Shown: positions 25,538 through 35,277, numbered from the stretch's first letter. The stretch: DNA of 64,000 nt from an uncultured Lachnospiraceae bacterium (GCA_947625465.1 CANQOK010000001.1:118675-182674), one strand, 5' to 3'. The notes: generated by a model not told the origin, from the letters alone. Translations and numbers: made by a program.

Positions 25538-26242
25538 ATGAAAATAGTAGAGTTTAATGGCTTGCCCGGAAGCGGAAAAACGACTTTGTCAAATAATTGC
25601 TATAATCTGTTAAAGGACGCTCAAAAAGACAATGTGTATATATATAATAAGGAAAGCTCAAAAAAATATTTAAAACATAGTATATTAAAAAATTTTTTTT
25701 CTTTTTTTTTAGTTGGAGTAAAAAACTTACGTGATCTCATGATGCTAAGTTTTTACTCGGGAAATGGATTGGGATTAGAACAACTTAGAATCATACTCAT
25801 GTCATTAAAATATATTATTTTCTATAAAGCAATAGAAAAGGAAAATGGGTATTGTTTTGTAGAACAGGGATTTATACAGTCATTAGTATCAATAATATAT
25901 GATAAAGACATAAATTCTAATAATAAAGAGAGGGTATTAATAAGGAGGCTACTGAAAAGGTATTGTATAAATAGAGGGATTGTCTGTATTAATGTTGACT
26001 TATCTTCAGAAGTTGCTGTCAATAGACTGCGAAATAGAAATCATACAAATATTTCTAGGGTTGAATTATTAAGCTCAGATTCTGATATAATTAAGATATA
26101 TAATCAACAAAAGCGAACGCTTCAGTTTATACGTAATGCTTTAGAGGAAAATAAAATGCATGTTATAAATATAAATGCTAATAAAGACATTGAACGAAAT
26201 TCGAATGTTATATTAAATGCGTTGAAATTTAAGGAAATATAA
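25538..26242 (+). CDS. P-loop kinase-like protein of the capsule cluster
   Basis: A 234-residue P-loop NTPase. The Walker A motif GLPGSGKTT is at residues 8-16. An acidic motif in CFVEQGFIQSL could stand for Walker B or the DRY-like region, and NVDLSSEVAVNRLRNRNH resembles the lid of nucleoside/nucleotide kinases. Family-level resemblance is to dTMP kinase or shikimate-kinase-like small kinases. It follows the glycosyltransferase by 12 bases. A second kinase-like gene lies at 27716. Substrate unknown; a role in phosphorylating a sugar or repeat unit is inference. Confidence 0.65.
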   Translation: MKIVEFNGLPGSGKTTLSNNCYNLLKDAQKDNVYIYNKESSKKYLKHSILKNFFSFFLVGVKNLRDLMMLSFYSGNGLGLEQLRIILMSLKYIIFYKAIEKENGYCFVEQGFIQSLVSIIYDKDINSNNKERVLIRRLLKRYCINRGIVCINVDLSSEVAVNRLRNRNHTNISRVELLSSDSDIIKIYNQQKRTLQFIRNALEENKMHVININANKDIERNSNVILNALKFKEI

Positions 26243-26441
26243 AAGCTTAAATTCTTGGAATCGTGAGGCTATTAAGCGGATTCATTAGTGATATGAATTT
26301 TTAAAGGATAATATAATTTAGTATGGAACAGGTGTTTAATGAGGTATAAATTTGGGTTTTATAAAAAAATCTGAAAACTACATAAAATAAGTCTTAAGGA
26401 TTCTAAGAATTTATAAGAAAGCAGCGGAGGATAATTATTTA

Positions 26442-27719
26442 ATGCGAGTTAATACATTGGGTAAAATAATTAATAGATTAACAAATAATGCGTACATCTA
26501 TTCTGTGATTACAAAGGTGCTTTCTGTAATATTAATGCTCGTGTATTCGGTTGTTATAAGCCGGTATTTACACGCTGAATTAGTTGGAATTAAATCAGTT
26601 ATTACACATTACTCAGAATTGGCTATGCTTGTATTGTGTTTTGGGATTCACCAGGCTTATCCGTTCTATAAAAAGAATAATAGGAAAAATGTATATACTG
26701 AGTTTATTGATTTGGTATTTGGTTTTTTTATTGTATATCTATTAATTGCCATAATTCTTGTCGCATTATTGGATATTCAGATGAAGTTCAAGGTTACAAT
26801 AATTATAGTTCCTTTTATGTTTTTTATAAAAGAGATGAATTATATTGTTACTATAGAAAATCCCAAGATTAGAAATACAGCTCAGATTTATCTAGATATA
26901 TTCGATATTATTCTAATTTTCTTGTTTATAATATTTTTTAAAGCTTCGCTCATAGTATGTTTTTCAATCATTGTTATAAGAGAGTTAATTTTTTCTATTG
27001 TCGCTTTCTGGAATTTAAAGTACAGTATTTTGAAAGTTCACCCATCTTTGAGAAATGCCTGGGAATATATCAAATTTGGCTTTATTCCGATGCTGACGCT
27101 TATTATGATGGAGATTAATTATAAAACAGATGTTATTATGCTGGAGAGATTTCATATAGATGCAGCTGAAATAGGGTGCTATTCACTTGGAGTAATGATT
27201 GCTCAGAGGATATGGTTAATTCCTGATGCATTGAAAGATATATTATTATCTAAATTGACGAAAGGAAAAAACGAAAATGAAGTAGCTAAAGTAACACGGC
27301 TTAGTCTTGCTATCAGTGCAATTTTTATGTTTTGTACAATTATACTGGGCTATCCGTTCATTCTAATTTTATACGGGAAGGAATTTCTCCCTGCGTATGA
27401 CATCTTACTTTTATTATTAGTTGGTGTTTTTGGGATGGTCTTCTATAAAATGATTTATTCATACAATGTTTCAAAAGGAAAACGAGGTCTTAATTTTGTA
27501 TTACTGTTTTTAGCTGCACTTGCAAATGTCGGGTTAAATATTGTTTTGATTCCTCGTTTTGGAATATATGGTGCCGCCTTTGCTTCTACTGTATCATATT
27601 TAGTGTGTGGGATTGGATTTTTAATTACGTTTTGTAAGGAAACTCATCTTAGATATAGGAACATATTGTTTATTAAGAGAGAAGATATACATGCATTGAA
27701 GGAGATATTCAGACAATGA
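26442..27719 (+). CDS. Oligosaccharide flippase, Wzx-like
   Basis: A 425-residue protein with about twelve membrane helices in the layout of polysaccharide transporters of the MOP superfamily. The N-terminus, LSVILMLVYSVVISRYLHAEL, is typical of Wzx, as are GFIPMLTLIMMEINYKTDVIM in the middle and the paired C-terminal helices with ANVGLNIVLIPRFGIYGAAFA. Wzx moves lipid-linked repeat units across the membrane. GCGGAGG precedes the ATG. The stop overlaps the next start by four bases (ATGA), so the kinase-like protein is translationally coupled to the flippase. Confidence 0.87.
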   Translation: MRVNTLGKIINRLTNNAYIYSVITKVLSVILMLVYSVVISRYLHAELVGIKSVITHYSELAMLVLCFGIHQAYPFYKKNNRKNVYTEFIDLVFGFFIVYLLIAIILVALLDIQMKFKVTIIIVPFMFFIKEMNYIVTIENPKIRNTAQIYLDIFDIILIFLFIIFFKASLIVCFSIIVIRELIFSIVAFWNLKYSILKVHPSLRNAWEYIKFGFIPMLTLIMMEINYKTDVIMLERFHIDAAEIGCYSLGVMIAQRIWLIPDALKDILLSKLTKGKNENEVAKVTRLSLAISAIFMFCTIILGYPFILILYGKEFLPAYDILLLLLVGVFGMVFYKMIYSYNVSKGKRGLNFVLLFLAALANVGLNIVLIPRFGIYGAAFASTVSYLVCGIGFLITFCKETHLRYRNILFIKREDIHALKEIFRQ

Positions 27720-28450
27720 AAAGTTTTTCCAATATAAAATTTTTTTTTAAAAGAAAAATTCCATTCAGTGGTAGAGGGGTAACGATTGCGTTTCTTGGAC
27801 AAGATGGGGCAGGGAAAAGTACTGTTACTGATGATATAGTTAAATGGCTAAATTGGAAAATTGAAGCTAGAAAATATTATTTAGGGAGTGGTGACCACTA
27901 TCATTCATGGAAAAAAAATCTTAGAAAGAAAATACTTAAAAAGCAAAATGTTATTACAAAATGGTTTGGGTTGTATTTAGCGATGTCAGACTGTGTTTCG
28001 GTCGCTAGGCATGTCTGTATAACGATAAAAAAGGCTGAAAAATATGTAAAAAATGGAGGAGTCGCTATTTTTGACAGATTTCCGCAAATAGAATATGCAG
28101 GAATTAATGATGGACCGAAAATTAGAGAGAATTATTTAAAAAAAGTAAATGGTGGTTTTATCTTCTATATTATAGAGCATAAAGCGAATCGGGAAGAAAA
28201 ATATATTAGGCAAGCAATTTCGTATCAACCTGATATAGTTTTTAAATTGATTTTATCTCCGAAAGAATCCATTAAACGTAAACCGGAAGAAAATATAGAA
28301 ATTGTAACAAGAAAACATAACATTATTCAAAATATGAATTTTCCCATGTCTGAAGTTCATATTATCAACGCAGAGCAATCATATAGCAGAGAGATTGTTG
28401 AAATTAAAAACTATATTTGGGAATATCTTACAAGGGAAGCAGGAAAATGA
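27716..28450 (+). CDS. Thymidylate-kinase-like protein
   Basis: A 244-residue P-loop kinase. After a basic N-terminus come TIAFLGQDGAGKSTVTDDIV (Walker A as in thymidylate kinases), AIFDRFPQIEY in place of the DR(Y/F) motif, and an RKPEENIEIVTRKHN lid. Genes of this type occur in polysaccharide clusters where dTMP synthesis is not expected. It overlaps the flippase gene by four bases and the next gene starts one base after its stop, so the flippase, kinase and nucleotidyltransferase-like protein are made together. It may phosphorylate a sugar or a lipid-linked unit. Substrate is unknown. Confidence 0.75.
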   Translation: MKSFSNIKFFFKRKIPFSGRGVTIAFLGQDGAGKSTVTDDIVKWLNWKIEARKYYLGSGDHYHSWKKNLRKKILKKQNVITKWFGLYLAMSDCVSVARHVCITIKKAEKYVKNGGVAIFDRFPQIEYAGINDGPKIRENYLKKVNGGFIFYIIEHKANREEKYIRQAISYQPDIVFKLILSPKESIKRKPEENIEIVTRKHNIIQNMNFPMSEVHIINAEQSYSREIVEIKNYIWEYLTREAGK

Positions 28451-28451
28451 A

Positions 28452-29141
28452 ATGTTATATAAATCAATGAGTTTAATTAAAAAATTTAATTCTAACAAAA
28501 TTCATTGGCTAGTCTGGAAAGGCTGTTATCATTATATTGACGGCTTTTGTGGAAATGGCGATATTGATATACTTGTTATGGAGCGAGATATGGAAAATGC
28601 TAAATCTATTTTAGTTGATTTAGCATTTGTTCATTATAAAACACAAAGTTTTCTTGCCCGAGATTTTGTTGAAGACTGGATCGCTTTGGATGAGTTGACT
28701 GGAACTCTTATTCATGTTCATTTGTATCAAAAAATAGTATATGGGCATCCTTATGTGGAAGAGTATTGCTTTTTACCGATGCAGTTATGCTTTGAAAAGG
28801 CAGTTATTACAAAAGAGTCTATATATATTCAAAATCCTGCCATTGAGTATTTTCTGTTTATTTGTCGATTGAACTATGAACATATAACAAAAAAAAAGGC
28901 AGAACTTAGTTGGAGATATTTTCAAGAAAGATTATCAGTTGAATCTTTAAAGGTCGAATTAAATACCATTTTAAAAGATAATGAAATAGATGAACTTTTT
29001 AAGTGTTTACAAAGTCGAGAATTTGCGGTGCCTAAACTTAAATTAGTAGCAAAAAAATATACATTAAAAGAAATACACAATGCAAAAATAATAGGCATAT
29101 GTAAATTGTTAATTGCTAGAATAGCTGCACGGGTTTCGTAG
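28452..29141 (+). CDS. Nucleotidyltransferase-like protein
   Basis: A 229-residue protein. IHWLVWKGCYHYIDGFCGNGDIDILV looks like the start of a nucleotidyltransferase fold, in which the GxGDIDIL part carries the Asp-x-Asp metal pair, and a later LTGTLIHVHLYQKI adds a third acidic/histidine strand. The rest is helical, as in the NTP_transf_5-type proteins found in capsule clusters. I chose the ATG at 28452; a TTG at 28395 would overlap the kinase gene. The one-base gap to the kinase gene suggests that the two proteins act on the same substrate. A 1 kb gap follows. Confidence 0.65.
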   Translation: MLYKSMSLIKKFNSNKIHWLVWKGCYHYIDGFCGNGDIDILVMERDMENAKSILVDLAFVHYKTQSFLARDFVEDWIALDELTGTLIHVHLYQKIVYGHPYVEEYCFLPMQLCFEKAVITKESIYIQNPAIEYFLFICRLNYEHITKKKAELSWRYFQERLSVESLKVELNTILKDNEIDELFKCLQSREFAVPKLKLVAKKYTLKEIHNAKIIGICKLLIARIAARVS

Positions 29142-30161
29142 ATATAAAGAAGTATATTTTGTTTTTATATAAGTGGACCTGTAGGAAAAGAAGTTTGTAG
29201 AGAATCTGAAAAATTTATAGACAGAAAACAGAATAAAAACGAATATTGTTATTAACGATACTTTTGAATGAGGGATATGATCTTCCAACTATGCTGATAA
29301 GAATAGTATAGTTGGAAACGGTGAGGATACCAATAAAAATCTTCCTAATGCTATAATGAAATTGATATCATAAGTCAATTTTCAAACATATCCAGATGAT
29401 TACATAGAGCCTAGCTTATGGAGAATACCATGACTATTCGTTAGTTAAGGATGCAACGCAATAATTGTGTAACAGATACTTACCAAATACCTAGCCATGG
29501 CGGAGAGAGTTAAACAAGCAGAGATCAGCAGTAAACAGCAGATTTCTGCTAGAAACCAAAGAGAATAGCTGGCAGTATCCAGAAAGGATTGTAATTTATT
29601 CAAGTTTCGGGTTAACTGTGTATCTCCTTATGTGCACACGCAAAAGCGTGCCCCTAAATTTTAGATTGCAGAATTTATGGCAGATCGTTAGCCTGTAGGT
29701 AACTAATTCAAGGATAATAAAGTTGCTGGACGGAGGGAACTGTTAAATCAGAGCCTTTTTTTGATGATGCTAATCAAAAATGCGAATATTGTCAGATGAA
29801 AATCAAAAAGTTTGTTATTTTTAAATTTACTTCTTGAAAAAAGTCACTTCGTAATGGAGAAACTCCAAGTAGGTAATAGAAATTTATCAGACAGAGTGTT
29901 CCGAATGCAAGAGAATGTTGAAAGAAATTTTAATCACTGAAAAGCAATGATTTGTGTCAACTCCAAAGAAGAGTTATTTGATAGTAGTTATAAATACTTT
30001 TTCGGAAATCAGTGAAGAACTGATGTATTTCATTGGAAATACTACCTTTCTGAATATAGATATATCAGAAAAAATTATTGTCGATACATTTTCAATCAAA
30101 AAATAGAGTTGATTAGACGATAAAATACTAGTTTGATTTATAGAATGAGGGATAGAGAAAG
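29142..30161 (+). other. Non-coding gap with decayed transposase-like sequence
   Basis: About 1 kb of broken sequence between the nucleotidyltransferase-like gene and the epimerase. Near 29498 MAERVKQAEISSKQQISARN runs into a stop; it resembles the N-terminus of a small IS66-type accessory protein but this is weak. A cysteine pair motif KCEYCQMK lies near 29780. The segment near 29990-30120 matches the remnant at 19600-19842. Confidence 0.45.
29990..30120 (+). pseudogene. Second remnant of the same mobile-element gene
   Basis: Reading with one frame change gives NTFSEISEELM and then FHWKYYLSEYRYI. The block FHWKYY and its flanking bases match those at 19713-19730, and similarity continues for about 100 bases up to ATACTAGTT. 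It shows that the same element inserted, or was duplicated, at two places in the cluster and decayed. Confidence 0.45.
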
Positions 30162-31241
30162 ATGATTAAATATAATGTAGAACTCAATGGAAAAACAATT
30201 CTTGTCACAGGTTCCCCTGGGTTTATTGGAGCGAATCTTGTGATGCGTTTGTTGAAAGATATGACTGTAGGTCACATTATAAGTTTTGATAATATGAATA
30301 ATTACTATGATGTAAACTTGAAGGAGTATCGTTTGGCTGAGATTGGAAAGGTTGCCGCGAACAGCTCTGTTAAGCATACCTTTATAAAAGGAGATCTGAC
30401 AAACAAGAGGCTGATAGATAGTATGTTTGCTGAATTTAAACCTACTATTGTGGTTAACCTTGCTGCACAAGCTGGTGTCCGATACTCTATCGAACATCCT
30501 GATGTTTACATTGAGTCCAACATTGTTGGTTTTTACAATATACTAGAGGCATGCCGTCATAATTTTGTAGAGCATCTTGTGTATGCATCGTCTTCTTCTG
30601 TATACGGTGGAAATAAAAAAGTACCTTTTAGCGTGAATGACAAAGTAGATAACCCTGTAAGTTTGTATGCTGCCACTAAAAAATCTAACGAACTTTTAGC
30701 CCACAGTTACGCTAAACTTTATAACATTCCATCTACTGGTCTTCGGTTTTTTACAGTCTATGGACCTGCTGGTCGCCCGGATATGTTCTATTATTCTGCT
30801 ACGAAAAAGTTGAGTGAAGGAAAAATAATTCAAATTTTTAACTATGGTAATTGTAAGAGGGACTTCACATATATTGATGATATCGTCGAGGGTATTGTGC
30901 GTGTTATGCAAGGCGCACCTGAAAAGAAAAATGGAGAAGACGGATTACCGGTCCCTCCATATCGTGTGTATAACATCGGAGGTGGAAAACCGGAGAATTT
31001 GCTAGATTATATCAGTACATTACAGGAAGAACTGGTTCGTGTAGGTGTACTTCCTACGGGGTATGATTTTGAAGGGCATAGAGAACTTATTCCTATGCAA
31101 CCGGGTGATGTTCCAGTGACATATGCAGATAGTGAAGCACTAGAAAGAGATTTTGGGTTTAGACCTACCATTGATATAAGGGTTGGTCTTCATTTTTTTG
31201 CTGAATGGTATAAACAATATTATATGGATAAAAAAAGATAG
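30162..31241 (+). CDS. UDP-glucuronate 4-epimerase-like enzyme
   Basis: A 359-residue extended SDR epimerase. It has TGSPGFIGANLVMRLL, NLAAQAGVRYSIEHPDVYIESN (the signature of UDP-glucuronate 4-epimerases), a YASSSSVYGGN motif, the catalytic SLYAATKKSNE and RFFTVYGPAGRPDM. It should interconvert UDP-glucuronate and UDP-galacturonate. The UDP-glucose dehydrogenase that makes its substrate begins nine bases downstream. The coenzyme motif reads GSPGFIG where GxAGFIG is usual, a conservative change. AGGGATAGAGAAAG before the ATG is a moderate ribosome site. Confidence 0.9.
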   Translation: MIKYNVELNGKTILVTGSPGFIGANLVMRLLKDMTVGHIISFDNMNNYYDVNLKEYRLAEIGKVAANSSVKHTFIKGDLTNKRLIDSMFAEFKPTIVVNLAAQAGVRYSIEHPDVYIESNIVGFYNILEACRHNFVEHLVYASSSSVYGGNKKVPFSVNDKVDNPVSLYAATKKSNELLAHSYAKLYNIPSTGLRFFTVYGPAGRPDMFYYSATKKLSEGKIIQIFNYGNCKRDFTYIDDIVEGIVRVMQGAPEKKNGEDGLPVPPYRVYNIGGGKPENLLDYISTLQEELVRVGVLPTGYDFEGHRELIPMQPGDVPVTYADSEALERDFGFRPTIDIRVGLHFFAEWYKQYYMDKKR

Positions 31242-31250
31242 GAGATCAAA

Positions 31251-32501
31251 ATGATAAATGAAAAAAGTGGTAAAGATTACAATATTGCAGTGGCAGGGAC
31301 AGGTTATGTGGGATTATCACTTGCAGTTTTGCTTGCCCAGCATAACAAGGTTATAGCAGTGGATATTGTCCCGGAAAAGGTGGAATTAATTAATCAGAAA
31401 AAATCACCCATTCAGGATGAATATATTGAAAAATATTTAGCGGAAAAAGAATTAGATTTAACAGCTACATTAGATGCAAAAGAAGCATATGGTGTGGCTG
31501 ATTTTGTTATTATTGCTGCACCTACTAACTATGATTCAAAAAAAAATTTCTTTGACTGTTCCGCAGTGGAAGCAGTTATTGACTTAGTACTAAAAAGCAA
31601 TGATAAAGCTGTGATGGTGATTAAGAGTACTATACCGGTAGGATATACAGAATCTATCAGAAAAAAGTTTAATACTGACCGAATCATTTTTAGCCCGGAA
31701 TTCCTTCGTGAATCTAAGGCTCTCTATGATAATCTGTATCCCAGTCGGATCATTATGGGTTGTGATGAGAAAATGAAAGCAACTGCGGAGATATTTGCCA
31801 GAATGCTAGAAGAAGGTGCATTGAAAGAGAATATTGATGTTCTTTATATGGGCTTTACTGAAGCAGAAGCAGTAAAATTATTTGCGAACACATATTTAGC
31901 CCTTCGTGTAAGTTATTTTAATGAATTGGATACTTATGCAGAGATAAAAGGTTTAAATACCCAGGATATTATCAATGGTGTATGTCTTGATCCCCGTATT
32001 GGTACTCATTATAATAATCCATCCTTTGGATATGGTGGATATTGCTTGCCGAAAGATACCAAGCAACTACTTGCAAATTTTCAGGATGTCCCTGAAAATC
32101 TGATTCAAGCAATTGTAGATAGTAATCGGACAAGAAAAGACCATATTGCTGACAGAGTATTAGAAAAGGTTGGATATTACACGGAGAATAGTATGTGGAA
32201 TGCGGCCAAAGAGCGCCTAATCATGATTGGTGTGTACCGACTTACTATGAAGAGTAATAGCGACAACTTTCGGCAGAGCAGTATCCAGGGAGTTATGAAG
32301 CGAATTAAGGCAAAGGGTGCAACGGTGATTATTTATGAGCCAACATTGCCCGACGGGACCACATTCTTTGGTAGTCTTGTGGTGAACGATTTGGAACAGT
32401 TTAAGAAGAATTGTGATTCCATTATTGCAAATCGATATGATAGTTGTTTGGATGATGTGATTGACAAGGTATACACAAGGGATCTTTTTAGAAGAGATTA
32501 G
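31251..32501 (+). CDS. ugd: UDP-glucose 6-dehydrogenase
   Basis: A 416-residue dehydrogenase that oxidises UDP-glucose to UDP-glucuronate with two NAD. It has [19 protein letters not shown], the catalytic lysine region [22 protein letters not shown], and the catalytic cysteine in [15 protein letters not shown]. This sequence matches the short Ugd group and differs from the WbpO-like enzyme at 23 kb. AGGAGA lies seven bases before the ATG. With the previous gene it gives UDP-GlcA and UDP-GalA. It is the last intact gene of the polysaccharide cluster; no terminator with a T run is seen after it. Confidence 0.93.
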   Translation: MINEKSGKDYNIAVAGTGYVGLSLAVLLAQHNKVIAVDIVPEKVELINQKKSPIQDEYIEKYLAEKELDLTATLDAKEAYGVADFVIIAAPTNYDSKKNFFDCSAVEAVIDLVLKSNDKAVMVIKSTIPVGYTESIRKKFNTDRIIFSPEFLRESKALYDNLYPSRIIMGCDEKMKATAEIFARMLEEGALKENIDVLYMGFTEAEAVKLFANTYLALRVSYFNELDTYAEIKGLNTQDIINGVCLDPRIGTHYNNPSFGYGGYCLPKDTKQLLANFQDVPENLIQAIVDSNRTRKDHIADRVLEKVGYYTENSMWNAAKERLIMIGVYRLTMKSNSDNFRQSSIQGVMKRIKAKGATVIIYEPTLPDGTTFFGSLVVNDLEQFKKNCDSIIANRYDSCLDDVIDKVYTRDLFRRD

Positions 32502-32772
32502 GGACAAAAATGTGATTGGATGCCATTGTAGTAGTGGTATCCGCCATTGAAACAGTAGTGTTGGTAACGGCAGGGTCGGTTGTATGAAGTGATGTCTAAA
32601 TTCGACCTAATATTCACGGGGAATAGAAACTAGAGGAAATACGTATGGATTATTTCGCAAGCATTGCGTCCCTGAAGTTCAGGTAAGTGTTCTTTGAGCA
32701 GGAGGTGTTGAGAAAAGTCTATAACTTTTGGTAGAATTAAGGCAGCATACAAAACTTTACTAAAATGGGAAC

Positions 32773-33968
32773 ATGCCTAATAAGATTATACAACTGAATG
32801 AGAATTTAACGAAGCATGGTTTGAAAGATCTTATCCGCTAGCGTAGAGACTCTCAACGCTCTGCTTGATAAAGAAACCAATAAACCGGTCAACGCACAGA
32901 AATATGAGTATTCCAAAGACCGTCAGGGATAATATTCTGCTCATGATAAAAGGAAGTTTCAGACAATTGCCGGGGAACTGAACGGAAAGTTTCCAAACTC
33001 AAAGAAGTTTCCTTTGAAACTGCCATCATTAAACAATACCGTCGCAGAGAATCCTCAGTAGAAGAGGAGACCCTGAGAGATGTACTTTGCAAGCGTATCC
33101 GTCTGTTGTGTAGAGGATATCACAGAAACTTTGTGAGATATAAAAGTGTCACACGGAACAATCAGTAACATTAACAAAAGGGGATATGAGCATATCGAAA
33201 CATGGTATACCTACTCGTTTACCGGGGATTATCCATATATCTATGTAGATCCTATCTACTTCAAACGCTGTTGGGAACGGCGAGATCCAGAACATCTCTA
33301 TCTTTGTGACGTTTGGAGTCAGCAATAACAGTCGCTGTGAGAGCATTGGTGTCGCTGAAGGCATGCATGAAAGAGGATAGGGAAAGTTGACGATCCTTCT
33401 TTGTATGGTTAAAAGAACGGGAACTTACTGGTGTTTGCTTTCTTATCGGCGACAAAAACCTTGAGATGTTGGAGACCATATCGGAAGTATTTTCGAATAC
33501 TTGCTACCAACATTGTAGGGTTCGTTTTAACCAGAAAATCTTCTCCGTCACTCCAAAAAAGAAGATAAAAGCCGTGATCATATACTGAAAGCGATCCATA
33601 CCTAGGAGAATAAAGAAGCCGCCAGAGAGAAAACCTATCAGGTGATTCCAAAATTACAGGAAATGAGGCTTAGAACTGCAACAAAGAAACTATAGGATGG
33701 CATAGAGGAAACCCTTACATACATGGATTTCCCTACCCAGCGCTGGACACAGCCCCGGACAAACAACACCATCAAATGATTGAACCGGGAGATCAAACAT
33801 CAAACCAAAGCCATCGGGGTTTTCCCAGACGGGCAGAGCGCTCTGATGCTCGTATGTGTCAGACTGAGCCATGTAGCTGGAACCCAGTGGGGCACAAGAC
33901 GTTACATGAACATGAATCACCTGAAGTATATGGAAGAGAATCTGCAATCTGATAACATAGCCGGCTGA
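32773..33968 (+). pseudogene. IS256-family (Mutator) transposase, broken
   Basis: Successive frames give the whole length of an IS256-type transposase. The start is MPNKIIQLNENLTKHGLKDL; then NAQKYEYSKDRQG, a Mutator-like HGTISNINKRGYEHIETW, GDYPYIYVDPIYFKRCW around the first catalytic Asp, an IGDKNLEMLE-like segment, TYMDFPTQRWT, LNREIKHQTKAIGVFPDGQS and HVAGTQWGTRRYMNM at the end. Stops and frame changes occur throughout, the first at the LIR codons after residue 21. It cannot be active. The base composition is like that of the core flank. About 270 bases before it (32502-32772) hold nothing I can name. Confidence 0.85.
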
Positions 33969-34294
33969 CTGCTGGTAACCAAGCGGCTGGAAATGAATTT
34001 GGGAAAAACTATTGACACAATCAAACTTTTCCTGCGCAGATAGATGGATATCACACAGGTACCGCGCTCATCCGCCACTTCTTCAAACTGCGGCAGTAAA
34101 ACATCTTGATATTAATTTCGATGATGAACGACACGATGTTGTTTCACAGACATTCTTTGAAAAGGAACTGCTGCCGAATTTGCCGTTGCCGTTCGGAAAC
34201 GGATAGATGCCTTCAAAATAATAGTGAAAATCAGGCAAAACCTCTTAAAAACCGACATAAAGGCCCATAACCAGAAATTGGTGTGAAATTTTGC
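33969..34294 (+). other. Non-coding stretch with transposon debris
   Basis: About 325 bases between the IS256 remnant and the next promoter. A frame near 34160-34288 reads AAEFAVAVRKRIDAFKIIV and then stops; it could be the end of another broken transposase. No intact gene, terminal inverted repeat or RNA is evident. Confidence 0.4.
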
Positions 34295-34323
34295 TTGCAA
34301 TTTCTTGTACTAAATGATATGAT
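34295..34323 (+). promoter_or_regulatory. Promoter of first sortase-substrate copy
   Basis: TTGCAA, a 17-base spacer and TATGAT, followed by a leader of about 110 bases before the ATG at 34440. GGAAAGGAGGG provides the ribosome site. Confidence 0.7.
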
Positions 34324-34439
34324 ATTAACGGAATGATTTCAATGAGAATTCAGTCTCCGTACCAGAGCATACATAGTTAAGTAAGGATATTTCTCAGGGG
34401 GACGGATTTTACATGTTCCGGAAAGGAGGGTAGGGTCCT

Positions 34440-35039
34440 ATGAAGAAAGTATTGACATTGGCATTGGCATTCGTTATGGTTATCACAAGCGCTGTCAGCG
34501 TATTCGCTGCGGATACCTTTGTAGACAAGGCCAGAGCAACGATTAAGGCAGAGCTGGCTAAGTATGGTGTTGCAGCAGACGCTTTTATTGACAGTCTGAA
34601 CGAGGATCAGCTGAGAGAGATTCAGAAGAATCAGGATATGCTGTCCGATCTTGCAGCTGATACAAACGCGAAGATCAAAGCTGCTGCATCAGTGGATGAA
34701 GTTACGAAGATTGTAAATGACGCTTATGCACAGGCGAAGGAAGCTTTGGATGCCGCAAAAATTACTGTTAAGATTGGCGATGTTGAAGCTACTGCAACTG
34801 GTTTTAAGGTAGAAATTGATGGAACCAATACGTTAACAGGAGCAACTGCTACACCGGAAGTGACGATTACTACAACTCCGGCAGGAAATACGCCTGGAAC
34901 AAATACACCGGCTGGTACAACGCAGAACCCGTTGGGAACACAGACAGGTGACGCAGGTGTTGCATTGGCACTGCTTTGCTTTGCAGTAGTTGGTGGTGTT
35001 CTGGCAGTTGGTGCTGTTAAGAGCCGCAGTGTTGCGTAG
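34440..35039 (+). CDS. Secreted small surface protein, copy 1
   Basis: A 199-residue precursor. The signal peptide covers residues 1 to about 24 (KKVLTLALAFVMVITSAVSV, then FAAD). The mature part is mostly helical to about residue 105 (KARATIKAELAKYGVAADAF), continues with a short beta segment and a Thr/Pro/Gly linker. The C-terminus has QNPLGTQTGD, a hydrophobic helix (AGVALALLCFAVVGGVLAVG) and a basic tail KSRSVA. This is a cell-wall sorting layout, but GTQTG stands where LPxTG is normal. A class D sortase gene lies 1 kb downstream. The function of the helical domain is not recognised. A second copy follows at 35278. Confidence 0.8.
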   Translation: MKKVLTLALAFVMVITSAVSVFAADTFVDKARATIKAELAKYGVAADAFIDSLNEDQLREIQKNQDMLSDLAADTNAKIKAAASVDEVTKIVNDAYAQAKEALDAAKITVKIGDVEATATGFKVEIDGTNTLTGATATPEVTITTTPAGNTPGTNTPAGTTQNPLGTQTGDAGVALALLCFAVVGGVLAVGAVKSRSVA

Positions 35040-35082
35040 ATGGCATAAGAATGCTGTCAGCATATGGATTATGGATAAGAGG

Positions 35083-35118
35083 CCGGGAGTCCGCAAGGAT
35101 TTCCGGTTTGCTTTTTTA
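35083..35118 (+). terminator. Terminator after copy 1
   Basis: CCGGGAGTCC, a GCAA loop and GGATTTCCGG form a ten-pair stem with two G-T pairs, followed by TTTGCTTTTTTA. Confidence 0.85.
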
Positions 35119-35137
35119 TAAAAAATAAAAAAAGGAC

Positions 35138-35166
35138 TTGCATTTTTGTGATGACAGTGATACTAT
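35138..35166 (+). promoter_or_regulatory. Promoter of second copy
   Basis: TTGCAT, a 17-base spacer and TACTAT just after the terminator of copy 1. It gives copy 2 and probably the sortase genes their own start. Confidence 0.65.
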
Positions 35167-35277
35167 AGGTAAGGAAAAATTAAAGAAAGTTCGCGTACAT
35201 TGCGGAATAGATCCGGGGATAAGGGAGGATTGTTGCATGGCATAGCGGATTTTCCAAGGTTAAGGAGGTATAACCCT

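Noticed and set aside
33146..33968. Separate small genes within the IS256 region
   Set aside because: They are consecutive pieces of one broken transposase.
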